Shown: piece by piece, positions 17,729 through 24,605 of the stretch
Numbering within the stretch: position 1 is the first letter of the stretch
Layout: every line of letters starts with the position of its first letter
Notes under the pieces: model-generated
Seen by the model: the letters and a program-made list of their open reading frames with translations, nothing else
What the model was told of the DNA's origin: nothing
Database searches by the model: none
Assembly: GCF_900104025.1 (NCBI RefSeq)
Contig: NZ_FNIQ01000002.1
Location: forward strand, 434,001-498,000
DNA from: Geodermatophilus sp. DSM 45219
GTDB lineage: Bacteria > Actinomycetota > Actinomycetes > Mycobacteriales > Geodermatophilaceae
Direction of reading: 5' to 3'
Length of the DNA: 64,000 nt
Position numbers and translations under genes: made by a program

Positions 17729-18733
17729 ATGCCGCAGGGCACCGTGAAGTGGTTCAACGCCGAGAAGGGGTTCGGGTTCATCGCACCCGACGACGGGGGG
17801 CAGGACGTCTTCGTCCACTTCTCCGCGATCGCCGACGAGGGCGGGTTCCGCAGCCTCGACGAGGGCCAGCAGGTGGAGTTCGAGGCGAGTGAGGGGCAGC
17901 GCGGGCTGCAGGCCGACTCGGTGCGGCCGGTCGGTGGCGCCCCGCGGCGCCAGGACGCCGGGTACGGCCGGGACCGGGGCCGGGACGACCGGGGGCGGGA
18001 CGACCGGGGGCGGGACGACCGGGGCCGCGACTCCGGTCGGGACCGCGACCGGGACCGCGGCCGGCCGTCGCGCGGCGGTCGGAGCACCGGCACGGTGAGC
18101 TGGTTCGACGCCGACAAGGGCTTCGGCTTCATCCAGCCCGACGACGGCGGTGCCGACGTCTTCGTGCACTTCTCGCAGATCGCCGACCGGGGCGGGTTCC
18201 GCAGCCTGGACGAGGGTCAGCGGGTCGAGTTCGACGTCACGCAGGGCCAGCGCGGGCCGCAGGCCGAGGACGTGCGGTCCGCCGAGCGCGGCGGCGGCCG
18301 GGACGGCGGCCAGCGGGGTGGCGGGTACGGCGACCGGGACCGGGGTGGCTACCCCGACCGCGGCCGCGGGGGCTACGGCGACCGGGACCGGGGCGACCGT
18401 GACCGGGGCGGGTACTCCGACCGCGGCGGGTACGCCGACCGCGACTCCGGCGGGTACCGCGACGGCGGCCGGGACGCCGGGCGCAGCGGCGGTGGTGCGG
18501 GTCGCCGTCCCGGCGGCGGCGGCGGCAAGGCCGGCGGCACGGTCAAGTGGTTCAACGCGGAGAAGGGCTTCGGGTTCATCGAGGCCGACGACGGCGGACC
18601 CGACGTGTTCGTGCACTTCTCGGCCATCGCCGACCGCGGTGGGTACCGCAGCCTGGACGAGGGCCAGCGGGTCCAGTTCGAGGCCAGCGAGGGGCAGCGG
18701 GGCCGGCAGGCCGAGCGCGTCGACCCCGAGTGA
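17729..18733 (+). CDS. Triple cold-shock-domain protein with RGG/RDRG-rich linkers
   Basis: 334 residues from ATG 17729. It holds three complete cold-shock domains: residues 1-68, 120-185 and 269-334. Each has an RNP1-type core (KGFGFI) and RNP2 (VFVHF), with [14 protein letters not shown] in the first and third and [14 protein letters not shown] in the second. They are joined by two low-complexity linkers, 69-119 (repeats of RGRDD/RDRD) and 186-268 (GGYxDRD, RGGY and GG repeats). Typical bacterial Csp proteins are a single about 67-residue domain. The domains bind single-stranded RNA/DNA; the Arg/Gly/Tyr linkers look like RNA-binding or condensate-forming disordered regions, which is inference. 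A strong terminator follows. Confidence 0.95.
   Translation: MPQGTVKWFNAEKGFGFIAPDDGGQDVFVHFSAIADEGGFRSLDEGQQVEFEASEGQRGLQADSVRPVGGAPRRQDAGYGRDRGRDDRGRDDRGRDDRGRDSGRDRDRDRGRPSRGGRSTGTVSWFDADKGFGFIQPDDGGADVFVHFSQIADRGGFRSLDEGQRVEFDVTQGQRGPQAEDVRSAERGGGRDGGQRGGGYGDRDRGGYPDRGRGGYGDRDRGDRDRGGYSDRGGYADRDSGGYRDGGRDAGRSGGGAGRRPGGGGGKAGGTVKWFNAEKGFGFIEADDGGPDVFVHFSAIADRGGYRSLDEGQRVQFEASEGQRGRQAERVDPE
17981..18025 (+). repeat. 15-bp tandem repeat in the first CSD linker
   Basis: Three copies of a 15-base unit, CGGGACGACCGGGGG, lie head to tail (17981-17995, 17996-18010 and 18011-18025, the last with one change). Because the unit is five codons long, each copy adds the same RDDRG peptide to linker 1 of the triple cold-shock protein. 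The linker could vary in length by slippage without a frameshift. Confidence 0.85.
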
Positions 18734-18740
18734 ACACGGG

Positions 18741-18779
18741 CCCGCCGGCGCCGCGCCTCTCCCGCGCGGCGCCGGCGGG
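18741..18779. terminator. Strong bidirectional hairpin between convergent genes
   Basis: A perfect 16-bp stem (18741-18756 with 18764-18779) encloses the 7-base loop CTCTCCC. It lies 7 bp after the cold-shock stop and 6 bp before the stop of the convergent flavoprotein gene, so it can end both transcripts. There is no U-tract, as is usual in high-GC actinobacteria. Confidence 0.85.
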
Positions 18780-18785
18780 CAGCGG

Positions 18786-20159
18786 TCACAGCAGCCGGAC
18801 GTCGGCCTCCACGGCCTCGAACGCCTTGCGCGCGGCGATGAGCACCGGGTCCCACACCGGGGCGAACGGCGGGGCGTAGGAGAGGTCGAGCGAGAGGATC
18901 TCGTCGACGCCCATCTCGTTCCAGATGCAGATGGCCAGCGCGTCGACCCGCTTGGCGGCTGCCTCCCGGCCGACCACCTGGGCGCCGAGCAGCCGGCCGC
19001 TGCGCCGCTCGGCGATCATCTTGAGCCGGATCGGCTGGGCGCCCGGGAAGTAGCCGGCCTTGGTGGTCGAGTCGACGACGGCCGTGACGAACTCGTACCC
19101 GGCCGCCTCCGCCTCGGCGGTGGACAGCCCGGTGCGGGCCGCCTCCAGGTCGCACATCCGGGTGATCGCGGTGCCGATGACGCCGGGGAAGGTGGCGTAG
19201 CCGCCGCCGATGTTGATCCCGGCCACCCGCCCCTGCTTGTTGGCGTGCGTGCCGAGCGCGACGACCATCCGCTGGCCGGAGAGCCGGTGCACGGACTCGA
19301 CGCAGTCCCCCGCCGCCCAGACGCCCTCGGCCTGGGTGCGCATCCGCGCGTCGACGGCGACGCCGCCGGAGGTGCCGAGCGGGATGCCGGCCTCCTCGGC
19401 CAGCCGCACGGCCGGCCGCACCCCGAGGCCCAGCACCACCAGGTCGGCGTGCAGCTCCCGGCCGCTGGCGGTGACCACCGCCCGGACCCGGCCGGCGGCG
19501 TCGGTCTCGATCGCCGCGACCGCGTCGGAGAGGACCAGATCGATGCCCTCCTTGCGGACCGCGTCGGCGATGAACTCCCCGACGTCGGGGTCGAAGGTGC
19601 CGACCGGGGTCGCCGACATGTCCACGACGGTCACGTCGAGCCCGCGGATCCGGCAGGCCTCGGCGATCTCCAGGCCGATGTAGCCGCCGCCGACCACGAC
19701 CACCCGGCTCACGTCGCCGTCGAGCGCCGCACGCAGCGCCGCGCCGTCGTCCAGCGTCTGGACGCCGTGCACCCCTGTCGCGTCGATGCCCGGCACGGGC
19801 GGTCGCATCGGCACGCTCCCGGTGGCGTACACCAGGTCGTCGAACGGCTCGACACCGCTGCCGCCCTCGGCGAGGTCCCGCCAGTGCACGACGCGGCGGT
19901 CCAGGTCGATGCCGACCACCTCCGTCCGGATCCGGACGTCGATGCCCATGGCCCGGTGCTGCTCGGGTGTCCGGGCGATCAGGTCGGCCTCGGACTCCAC
20001 CGCCCCGCTGATCCAGTACGGGATCCCGCACGCCGAGTACGACGTCGCGCGGCCCCGCTCGAACACCACCACGTCGAGGTCGGGGCTCCGCTTCCTCGCC
20101 TGCGAGGCGGCACTCCCTCCTGCCGCGTCCCCACCGATCACGACCAGGCGTCTGCTCAC
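18786..20159 (-). CDS. CoA-disulfide-reductase-like FAD/NAD(P) oxidoreductase
   Basis: 457 residues from GTG 20159, the usual length for the CoADR/NADH oxidase branch of pyridine nucleotide-disulfide oxidoreductases. FAD-binding VVIGGDAAGGSAASQARK is at the N-terminus. The single redox Cys44 sits in SYSACGIPYWI. The NAD(P)-binding motif VVVVGGGYIGLEIAEACR and the second FAD motif GVWAAGDCVES follow, then the C-terminal dimerisation domain. It should reduce CoA disulfide, persulfides or O2 with NAD(P)H. The exact substrate is not decided by the sequence. It ends at a shared terminator with the triple-CSD gene. Confidence 0.93.
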   Translation of the reverse strand: MSRRLVVIGGDAAGGSAASQARKRSPDLDVVVFERGRATSYSACGIPYWISGAVESEADLIARTPEQHRAMGIDVRIRTEVVGIDLDRRVVHWRDLAEGGSGVEPFDDLVYATGSVPMRPPVPGIDATGVHGVQTLDDGAALRAALDGDVSRVVVVGGGYIGLEIAEACRIRGLDVTVVDMSATPVGTFDPDVGEFIADAVRKEGIDLVLSDAVAAIETDAAGRVRAVVTASGRELHADLVVLGLGVRPAVRLAEEAGIPLGTSGGVAVDARMRTQAEGVWAAGDCVESVHRLSGQRMVVALGTHANKQGRVAGINIGGGYATFPGVIGTAITRMCDLEAARTGLSTAEAEAAGYEFVTAVVDSTTKAGYFPGAQPIRLKMIAERRSGRLLGAQVVGREAAAKRVDALAICIWNEMGVDEILSLDLSYAPPFAPVWDPVLIAARKAFEAVEADVRLL

Positions 20160-20236
20160 GTCCCGGGACGCTAGGCCGTTCCGGAGGCCGCCGCAGGACC
20201 GCTGCCGCAGCCGCCCCCCGGGTCTAGCGTCGGTCC

Positions 20237-20386
20237 ATGACCGTGCCTCCTCCTCCCGGCCCGCAGCCACCGTCGCCCACACCCTCGCCCGTGGACCCCG
20301 TGCCGCCGCCCGAGCCGGCCCCCTTCCCCGTGCCCGGGCCCACCGACCCGTCCGCTCCGCCACCGTCCGGACCGCAGCCGGTCTGA
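20237..20386 (+). CDS. Possible small proline-rich protein
   Basis: An ATG-TGA frame of 49 codons, about half proline, starting MTVPPPPGPQPPSP. A TAGCGT-like -10 box (20225-20230) lies a few bases upstream, giving a nearly leaderless gene, and it sits in the gap between the divergent flavoprotein gene and azlC. There is no Shine-Dalgarno sequence and no recognised domain. A Pro-rich frame can arise by chance in C-rich DNA, so this is tentative. Confidence 0.35.
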   Translation: MTVPPPPGPQPPSPTPSPVDPVPPPEPAPFPVPGPTDPSAPPPSGPQPV

Positions 20387-20454
20387 CGAGGGACCACCCT
20401 TCCCCCCACGCCTCGCGTGCTCAGGCGGAGGGCCCCTGAGAGGGTGGCCGCGCC

Positions 20455-21168
20455 GTGGCCCCACGAGGCCCGGCGGACACGGACGGGGAGGACGGCGGCG
20501 TGGACGGCTCCGCAGGGCACGGCAGGACCTGGCGGGACGGGGTGCGCGAGGGCTCGCCCTACGGCGCCGCCGCGTTCGTGCTGGCGGTGTCCTTCGGAGT
20601 GGTGGCCACCGACGCCGGCATGCCGGCGGTCGCGGCGATCGTGATGTCGGCGCTGGTGTACTCCGGCTCGGGCCAGTTCGCCGCACTCGGCATCGTCGGC
20701 TCCGGCGGGGGCGTCGGAGCGGCCGTGGGAGCCGCGTCCCTGGTCAGCTCCCGGTTCCTGCCGATGGGCTTCGCGCTCGGGCCGTCGCTGCGCGGCAGCC
20801 GGCTGCGCCGCGCGCTGGAGGGCCAGGCGACCGTGGACGCGTCCTGGGCGATGGCCGCCCGCGGGGACGGCCGGTTCGACCGCGAGTACCTGTTCGGCCA
20901 CTCCGCGGTGCAGTACGTCCCGTGGGTGCTGGGCACGGTCGTCGGGGTCTTCGTGCCGGCACTGGACACCCGCGCCCTCGGCCTGGACGCCGTCTTCCCC
21001 GCGTTCTTCCTCGCGATCCTGTCCGAGGAGGTCCGCGACCGGCTGCGGCTGGGCGTCGCCCTGGCCGGCGCGGGCACCGCGCTCGCCCTCGTGCCGGTCG
21101 CCCCACCGGGCCTGCCGGTCCTGGCCGCGAGCGCCGCGGCACTCGTCGGTCTGCGGACCCCCCGGTGA
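20455..21168 (+). CDS. azlC: AzlC family branched-chain amino acid exporter, large subunit
   Basis: 237 residues from GTG 20455 (GTG 20500 is a possible later start). About seven to eight hydrophobic helices begin with YGAAAFVLAVSFGVVATDAG. The AzlC hallmarks are visible: MSALVYSGSGQFAALGI, a stretch ending SSRFLPMGFALGPSLRG, and AVFPAFFLAIL near the C-terminus. With AzlD it forms a two-component exporter for branched-chain amino acids or related compounds in the cytoplasmic membrane. Its stop overlaps the azlD GTG in GTGA. Confidence 0.92.
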   Translation: MAPRGPADTDGEDGGVDGSAGHGRTWRDGVREGSPYGAAAFVLAVSFGVVATDAGMPAVAAIVMSALVYSGSGQFAALGIVGSGGGVGAAVGAASLVSSRFLPMGFALGPSLRGSRLRRALEGQATVDASWAMAARGDGRFDREYLFGHSAVQYVPWVLGTVVGVFVPALDTRALGLDAVFPAFFLAILSEEVRDRLRLGVALAGAGTALALVPVAPPGLPVLAASAAALVGLRTPR

Positions 21169-21485
21169 GCCCGGCGACCTGGTGGCTGCTCATCGGCCTG
21201 TGCGTGGCGACGACGGCGCTCACCCGCGGGGTGGGGCCGGCCGCGACCGGGGCGCGGGAGCTCCCGGCGCCCGCGGTCCGGGTCGTCGTCCTGCTCTCCT
21301 CGGCGCTGCTGGCCGCCCTCGTCGTCACCTCCGCGCTGGCCGACGGGACCGAGCTGCGCATCGGGGCCGACACCGCGGGCGTGGCGACCGCCGGGGTGCT
21401 GCTGTGGCGGCGGGCGCACGTGCTCGTCGCCGTCCTGGCTGCAGCGGTGGTCACCGGGGGCCTGCGCGCGCTGGGCGTGGACTGA
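21165..21485 (+). CDS. azlD: AzlD family small subunit of the exporter
   Basis: 106 residues from GTG 21165, overlapping azlC. Three to four hydrophobic segments (WWLLIGLCVATTALTRGVGP; VVVLLSSALLAALVVTSALA; AGVATAGVLLWRRAHVLVAV) fit the small AzlD partner. The pair is translationally coupled, as is usual for azlCD. It ends 14 bp from the convergent HxlR regulator. Confidence 0.92.
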   Translation: MSPATWWLLIGLCVATTALTRGVGPAATGARELPAPAVRVVVLLSSALLAALVVTSALADGTELRIGADTAGVATAGVLLWRRAHVLVAVLAAAVVTGGLRALGVD

Positions 21486-21499
21486 GCCCACGCCCCGGC

Positions 21500-21958
21500 T
21501 CAGCCGGTGGGGATGCGCGGCACCGGCCGGACGTCGCGGGCTCCGGAGAGCTCGTGGCCGGCCTCGCAGACCAGGGCCAGGTGCACCGGCTCGCCGCAGT
21601 CGCGGTGCCGCAGCTCGAGGGGGACCTCGCCGTCCTCGGCCAGGTACCTGTCGCCCCACGCCATCAGGGCGACCAGCGCCGGGTGCAGGTCGATGCCCTT
21701 CTGCGTCAGCCGGTACTCGTGCCGCTGCCGCTCCCCCTGCGCCTGGTACGGGACCCGCCGCAGGATGCCCTCCTCCACCAGCGTGTTCAGCCGGTCCGTG
21801 AGCACCGCCCGGGGCGCGCCGAGCACCCGCTGGAAGTCGGCGAACCGGCGCACGCCGAGGAACGCCTCGCGCAGCACCAAGAGGCTCCACTTCTCGCCGA
21901 CCACGGCCAGCGCGCCCGCGACCGAGCACCGCGACCGGTCCCACTGGGCTTCGCTCAC
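21500..21958 (-). CDS. HxlR-family transcriptional regulator
   Basis: 152 residues from GTG 21958 (the frame is open further upstream, but that would run over the operators). The N-terminal CSVAGALAVVGEKWSLLVLR is the HxlR signature, with the conserved Cys position and the winged helix that follows (FADFQRVLGAPRAVLTDRLN, then EYRLTQKG). A C-terminal extension of about 40 residues (LRHRDCGEPVHLALVCEAGH) has two Cys and two His and may bind metal or sense redox change. Divergent from the GNAT gene, with two matching inverted repeats between them that are likely its operators. Confidence 0.92.
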   Translation of the reverse strand: MSEAQWDRSRCSVAGALAVVGEKWSLLVLREAFLGVRRFADFQRVLGAPRAVLTDRLNTLVEEGILRRVPYQAQGERQRHEYRLTQKGIDLHPALVALMAWGDRYLAEDGEVPLELRHRDCGEPVHLALVCEAGHELSGARDVRPVPRIPTG

Positions 21959-21979
21959 GACTCCAGCATAGCGGGCTGA

Positions 21980-21994
21980 GTTCGCTTGACGAAC
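21980..21994. promoter_or_regulatory. HxlR operator 1 (inverted repeat GTTCG-N5-CGAAC)
   Basis: The sequence GTTCGCTTGACGAAC is a perfect 5-bp inverted repeat with a 5-base centre, lying 22 bp upstream of the HxlR start. A second copy of the same pattern lies 34 bp away. The position and duplication make it a likely autoregulatory site. Confidence 0.65.
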
Positions 21995-22013
21995 CACCCT
22001 CGACAGGGGCACA

Positions 22014-22028
22014 GTTCATCTCACGAAC
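22014..22028. promoter_or_regulatory. HxlR operator 2 (GTTCA-N5-CGAAC)
   Basis: GTTCATCTCACGAAC is the same 15-bp design as operator 1 with one mismatch in the arms. It lies 13 bp before the GNAT start, next to its AGGAGGTCGGG ribosome-binding site, so binding here could block transcription of the GNAT gene. Confidence 0.65.
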
Positions 22029-22041
22029 CCAGGAGGTCGGG

Positions 22042-22536
22042 ATGGACATCCCCGTGGACACCAGGCCCGTGCGGCCGGACGACGGCCCGCTGTTCTGCCG
22101 GCTGTGGGACCGGCTCTCCCCCGAGACGGTCTACCGGCGCTTCCACGCGCCCCTGCACTCACCGCCGGTCGGTGCCCACCGGCTCGTCGAGGTCGACCAC
22201 GACCTGCGCGAGGCACTGGTGGCCGTCGTCGGCGGAGAGGTGGTGGGGGTCGCCCGCTACGACCGCTCCCCCGCCGACCCCGGCACGGCCGACGTCGCCG
22301 TGGTCGTCGAGGACGCCTGGCAGGGGGTCGGGATCGGCCGCCAGCTGCTCGCCGAGCTGACCGGACTGGCTGCCCGCCGCGGCGTCCGGACCCTCACCGC
22401 CGACGTCCAGACCGGCAACGACCGCATGGTCGGTCTGGTCCGGCGGCTGCTCCCGGGCGCCCTCCTCACCCCCGCCCACGGCGTCTACGCCGTGCAGAGC
22501 CCCCTGACCGGCGCGCCGGCGCCCGCCGCCGCCTGA
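22042..22536 (+). CDS. GNAT-family N-acetyltransferase
   Basis: 164 residues from ATG 22042, with AGGAGGTCGGG as an excellent ribosome-binding site. The acetyl-CoA pyrophosphate loop is DAWQGVGIGRQLLAELTGLA (the R/Q-x-x-G-x-G/A pattern). The preceding strand ADVAVVVED and the downstream ADVQTGNDRMVGLVRRLL complete the GNAT core. N-terminal VRPDDGPLFCRLWDRLSPE resembles GNATs fused to or paired with acyl-CoA synthetases. The acceptor is unknown. Likely controlled by the divergent HxlR protein, and followed 16 bp later by a small basic protein gene in the same unit. Confidence 0.92.
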   Translation: MDIPVDTRPVRPDDGPLFCRLWDRLSPETVYRRFHAPLHSPPVGAHRLVEVDHDLREALVAVVGGEVVGVARYDRSPADPGTADVAVVVEDAWQGVGIGRQLLAELTGLAARRGVRTLTADVQTGNDRMVGLVRRLLPGALLTPAHGVYAVQSPLTGAPAPAAA

Positions 22537-22552
22537 CCCGAGAGGAACCGCC

Positions 22553-22696
22553 ATGTCCCGCCTGCGCACCGCCATCGCCGAGCGCCGCCGGGTCCGTGCC
22601 CGCCTGCGCGCGGACCGCGCCTTCGAGCAGGTGCTCGCCGGCGCCCCGACCGTCGAGTCCGCCCACGAGCTGCGGGCCCTCTCCACCCGCCGCTGA
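22553..22696 (+). CDS. Small basic protein of unknown function
   Basis: 47 residues, ATG 22553 preceded by GAGAGGAACCGCC, a strong ribosome-binding site. It begins MSRLRTAIAERRRVRARLR and is predicted to be one long, very Arg-rich amphipathic helix followed by a short AGAPTVESAHELRAL tail. It follows the GNAT gene by 16 bp and is probably co-transcribed with it. I recognise no family. The helix and charge would suit a nucleic-acid- or protein-binding peptide, which is inference. Confidence 0.65.
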   Translation: MSRLRTAIAERRRVRARLRADRAFEQVLAGAPTVESAHELRALSTRR

Positions 22697-22701
22697 CGGG
22701 G

Positions 22702-23211
22702 TCAGCCGGCCGGTGGCCGCAGCTGCCCGTAGATGCGCGCGAGGTCGGGCAGCTGGTGGTGGGCGTTCAGGCCGCTGGGGTTGGGCACCACCCAGGTCGC
22801 CGCTCCCCCGACCCGTTCCGGCTGCAGGCCGGTCACCGCCCGCGGCCGGTCGAAGCCCACCCGCCAGGCCGTGATGCCCAGGACGGCGAGCACCCGCGGC
22901 CGGTAGCGCGCCACCAGCCCGGCCAGCGCCGCGGCGCCGGCGCGCAGCTCCTGGGTGGACAGCTCGGCCGCGGTCCGGGTGGGCCGGTCGACCACGTTGG
23001 TGACGCCGAGGCCGTAGCGCAGCAGCTCGGCATCCTCCTCGGGCGCGAGCTGCCGCGGCGTGAGTCCCGCCCGGTGCAGCGCCGGCCAGAACCGGTTGCC
23101 CGGGCGGGCGAAGTGGTGCCCGCGCTCGGCGGACGTCAGCGACGGGTTGATGCCGCAGAACAGGACGTCCAGGCCCGGGGCGACGACGTCGCGCAGCGGC
23201 TTGCCCGGCAC
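22702..23211 (-). CDS. mug: Mug-type G:T/U mismatch-specific DNA glycosylase
   Basis: 169 residues from GTG 23211, the usual length for Mug/TDG family uracil-DNA glycosylases. The catalytic motif is LFCGINPSLTSAERGHHFAR (GINPS, with the water-activating Asn). The second motif VVPNPSGLNAHHQ matches the family's NPSGLN, the residues that flip and hold the base. It removes U or T from G mismatches and etheno-C in DNA. It ends 5 bp from the small basic protein gene on the other strand. Confidence 0.94.
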   Translation of the reverse strand: MPGKPLRDVVAPGLDVLFCGINPSLTSAERGHHFARPGNRFWPALHRAGLTPRQLAPEEDAELLRYGLGVTNVVDRPTRTAAELSTQELRAGAAALAGLVARYRPRVLAVLGITAWRVGFDRPRAVTGLQPERVGGAATWVVPNPSGLNAHHQLPDLARIYGQLRPPAG

Positions 23212-23256
23212 GCTCCCGAGGGTAGCGAGGGCGCGCAGCGCTCCCCGCCGGGACGG

Positions 23257-23290
23257 CCGTGGGGCGCCGGCCGGGGCCGGCGCCCCACGG
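23257..23290 (-). terminator. Hairpin terminator after the beta-propeller gene
   Basis: A perfect 14-bp stem (23257-23270 with 23277-23290) has the 6-base loop CCGGGG. It lies 7 bp beyond the stop of the minus-strand propeller gene and upstream of mug, so it should end the propeller transcript. There is no U-tract. Confidence 0.8.
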
Positions 23291-23297
23291 TGAGGGC

Positions 23298-24413
23298 TCA
23301 CTCCGTGAAGGCGTCCTCCCCGATGCGGACGACCTCGCCCCGTCCCGCCCGGCCCAGGAAGCCGGCGATGCTCCAGGCCGACGCGTACAGGTCGCCGTCC
23401 TCGACCAGCAGCCCGGTCGGCAGGGTCACCTGCGCGGTGCTGCGCTCGCCGTCGGGCTCGATCCGCACGACCTCGCCGACCGGCGTCGGGTCGAAGTCCG
23501 GACCGGGCTCCTCCTCCGGCGCCCCCGCGAACAGGTCGGAGACATAGACGGTGCCGCGTCGGTCGACCGCGACACCGGTGGCGCTGGTCAGGTCCTCGAT
23601 GACGCCGACCTCCTCGCCGTGGGCGTCCAGCTCGTACACCCGCGCCGCACCCGGCACCTCCGCGCCGAGCGTGCTCACGTAGACGTGCCCGTGCGGTCCG
23701 CGCGCCAGCCCGGTCGGCACCGGGTCGCAGCCCACGGTGTCGGGGTCGTTCGGCGCGTCGGCGCAGGCCGGGACCTCGTCGGGGCCGATCACCGGCGGCA
23801 CGAAGAAGGTGCTGACCTCGCCGCTGCGGCGGTCCACGGAGAGGACGGCGTTGGCCCCGGCGTCGGCCACCAGCACCCGGTGGCGCAGCACGAGCACCGC
23901 GAACGGGTTGGACAGCGCGTCCACCGGCGCACCGTCGACGAACTGCACCTGGCCGTCGGGGTTCTCCGCCAGCTCGTGCTCCAGGGTGTCCACGACGTGC
24001 AGCACCTCGCCCTCGAGGTCGGTGACCAGCAGGCCCGGCCCGCCCTGCCCGACCGCCGGCGGCTCCGCGGGCGCCGGCGCCCCCTCCTCCGGCGGGCCGG
24101 ACTCGCCCACCGCGATGTACAGCCGGTCGCGCCGGGCGTCGACGCCCTGCGGGTTCACCAGCCCGCTGACCAGCGTCTGCACCTCACCGCTGTCCACGTC
24201 GACCGAGGAGACCTCCCCGCTGTCGGACTCGGCGACCACCAGGAGGTCGTCGTCCAGCCCGCTGATCTGCCGGGGCCCGTCCAGGCCGCCGGCCACGACG
24301 GGAACGGTGTCCTCCCCGTCGTCGTCCCCTCCTCCCGCGGAGGCGGCGGGAACCGGACCGGTCACCAGGGCGAACGCGGCCGCACCGATCGCGGCTCTCC
24401 GGACCATCCTCAT
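23298..24413 (-). CDS. Secreted ScyD/ScyE-type beta-propeller protein
   Basis: 371 residues from ATG 24413. An N-terminal signal peptide, MRMVRRAAIGAAAFALVTGP, ends near ASA about residue 26, followed by an acidic GGDDDGEDT linker. The rest is a repeated-strand propeller resembling the ScyD/ScyE family, with repeated units of the type QISGLDDDLLVVAESDSGEV and GVAVDRRGTVYVSDLF. No catalytic residues are evident, so it is probably a binding or scaffold protein outside the membrane. It is a single-gene unit with its own terminator; the 192-bp region upstream is shared with a divergent membrane protein gene. Confidence 0.88.
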   Translation of the reverse strand: MRMVRRAAIGAAAFALVTGPVPAASAGGGDDDGEDTVPVVAGGLDGPRQISGLDDDLLVVAESDSGEVSSVDVDSGEVQTLVSGLVNPQGVDARRDRLYIAVGESGPPEEGAPAPAEPPAVGQGGPGLLVTDLEGEVLHVVDTLEHELAENPDGQVQFVDGAPVDALSNPFAVLVLRHRVLVADAGANAVLSVDRRSGEVSTFFVPPVIGPDEVPACADAPNDPDTVGCDPVPTGLARGPHGHVYVSTLGAEVPGAARVYELDAHGEEVGVIEDLTSATGVAVDRRGTVYVSDLFAGAPEEEPGPDFDPTPVGEVVRIEPDGERSTAQVTLPTGLLVEDGDLYASAWSIAGFLGRAGRGEVVRIGEDAFTE

Positions 24414-24605
24414 GGGAACCCCCTCACAGGTGACTTCCAGGCGACGACCGCAGCACGCTAGGGAGGTCGCGCCCCGCGCGGGCCCGTGCCCGTCCCGTCC
24501 CCGGGACGCCGGACGCGCGCCGTCGCACGCCGTGAGCGACCGGCACGACGGGCCCCCGGTACCGGATCGGCACCGGCCGCTCCGGGACGGCGCACACTGG
24601 CGGGC

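Noticed and set aside
18741-18779. CRISPR-like or mobile repeat
   Set aside because: It is a single perfect hairpin between convergent genes, explained best as a terminator.
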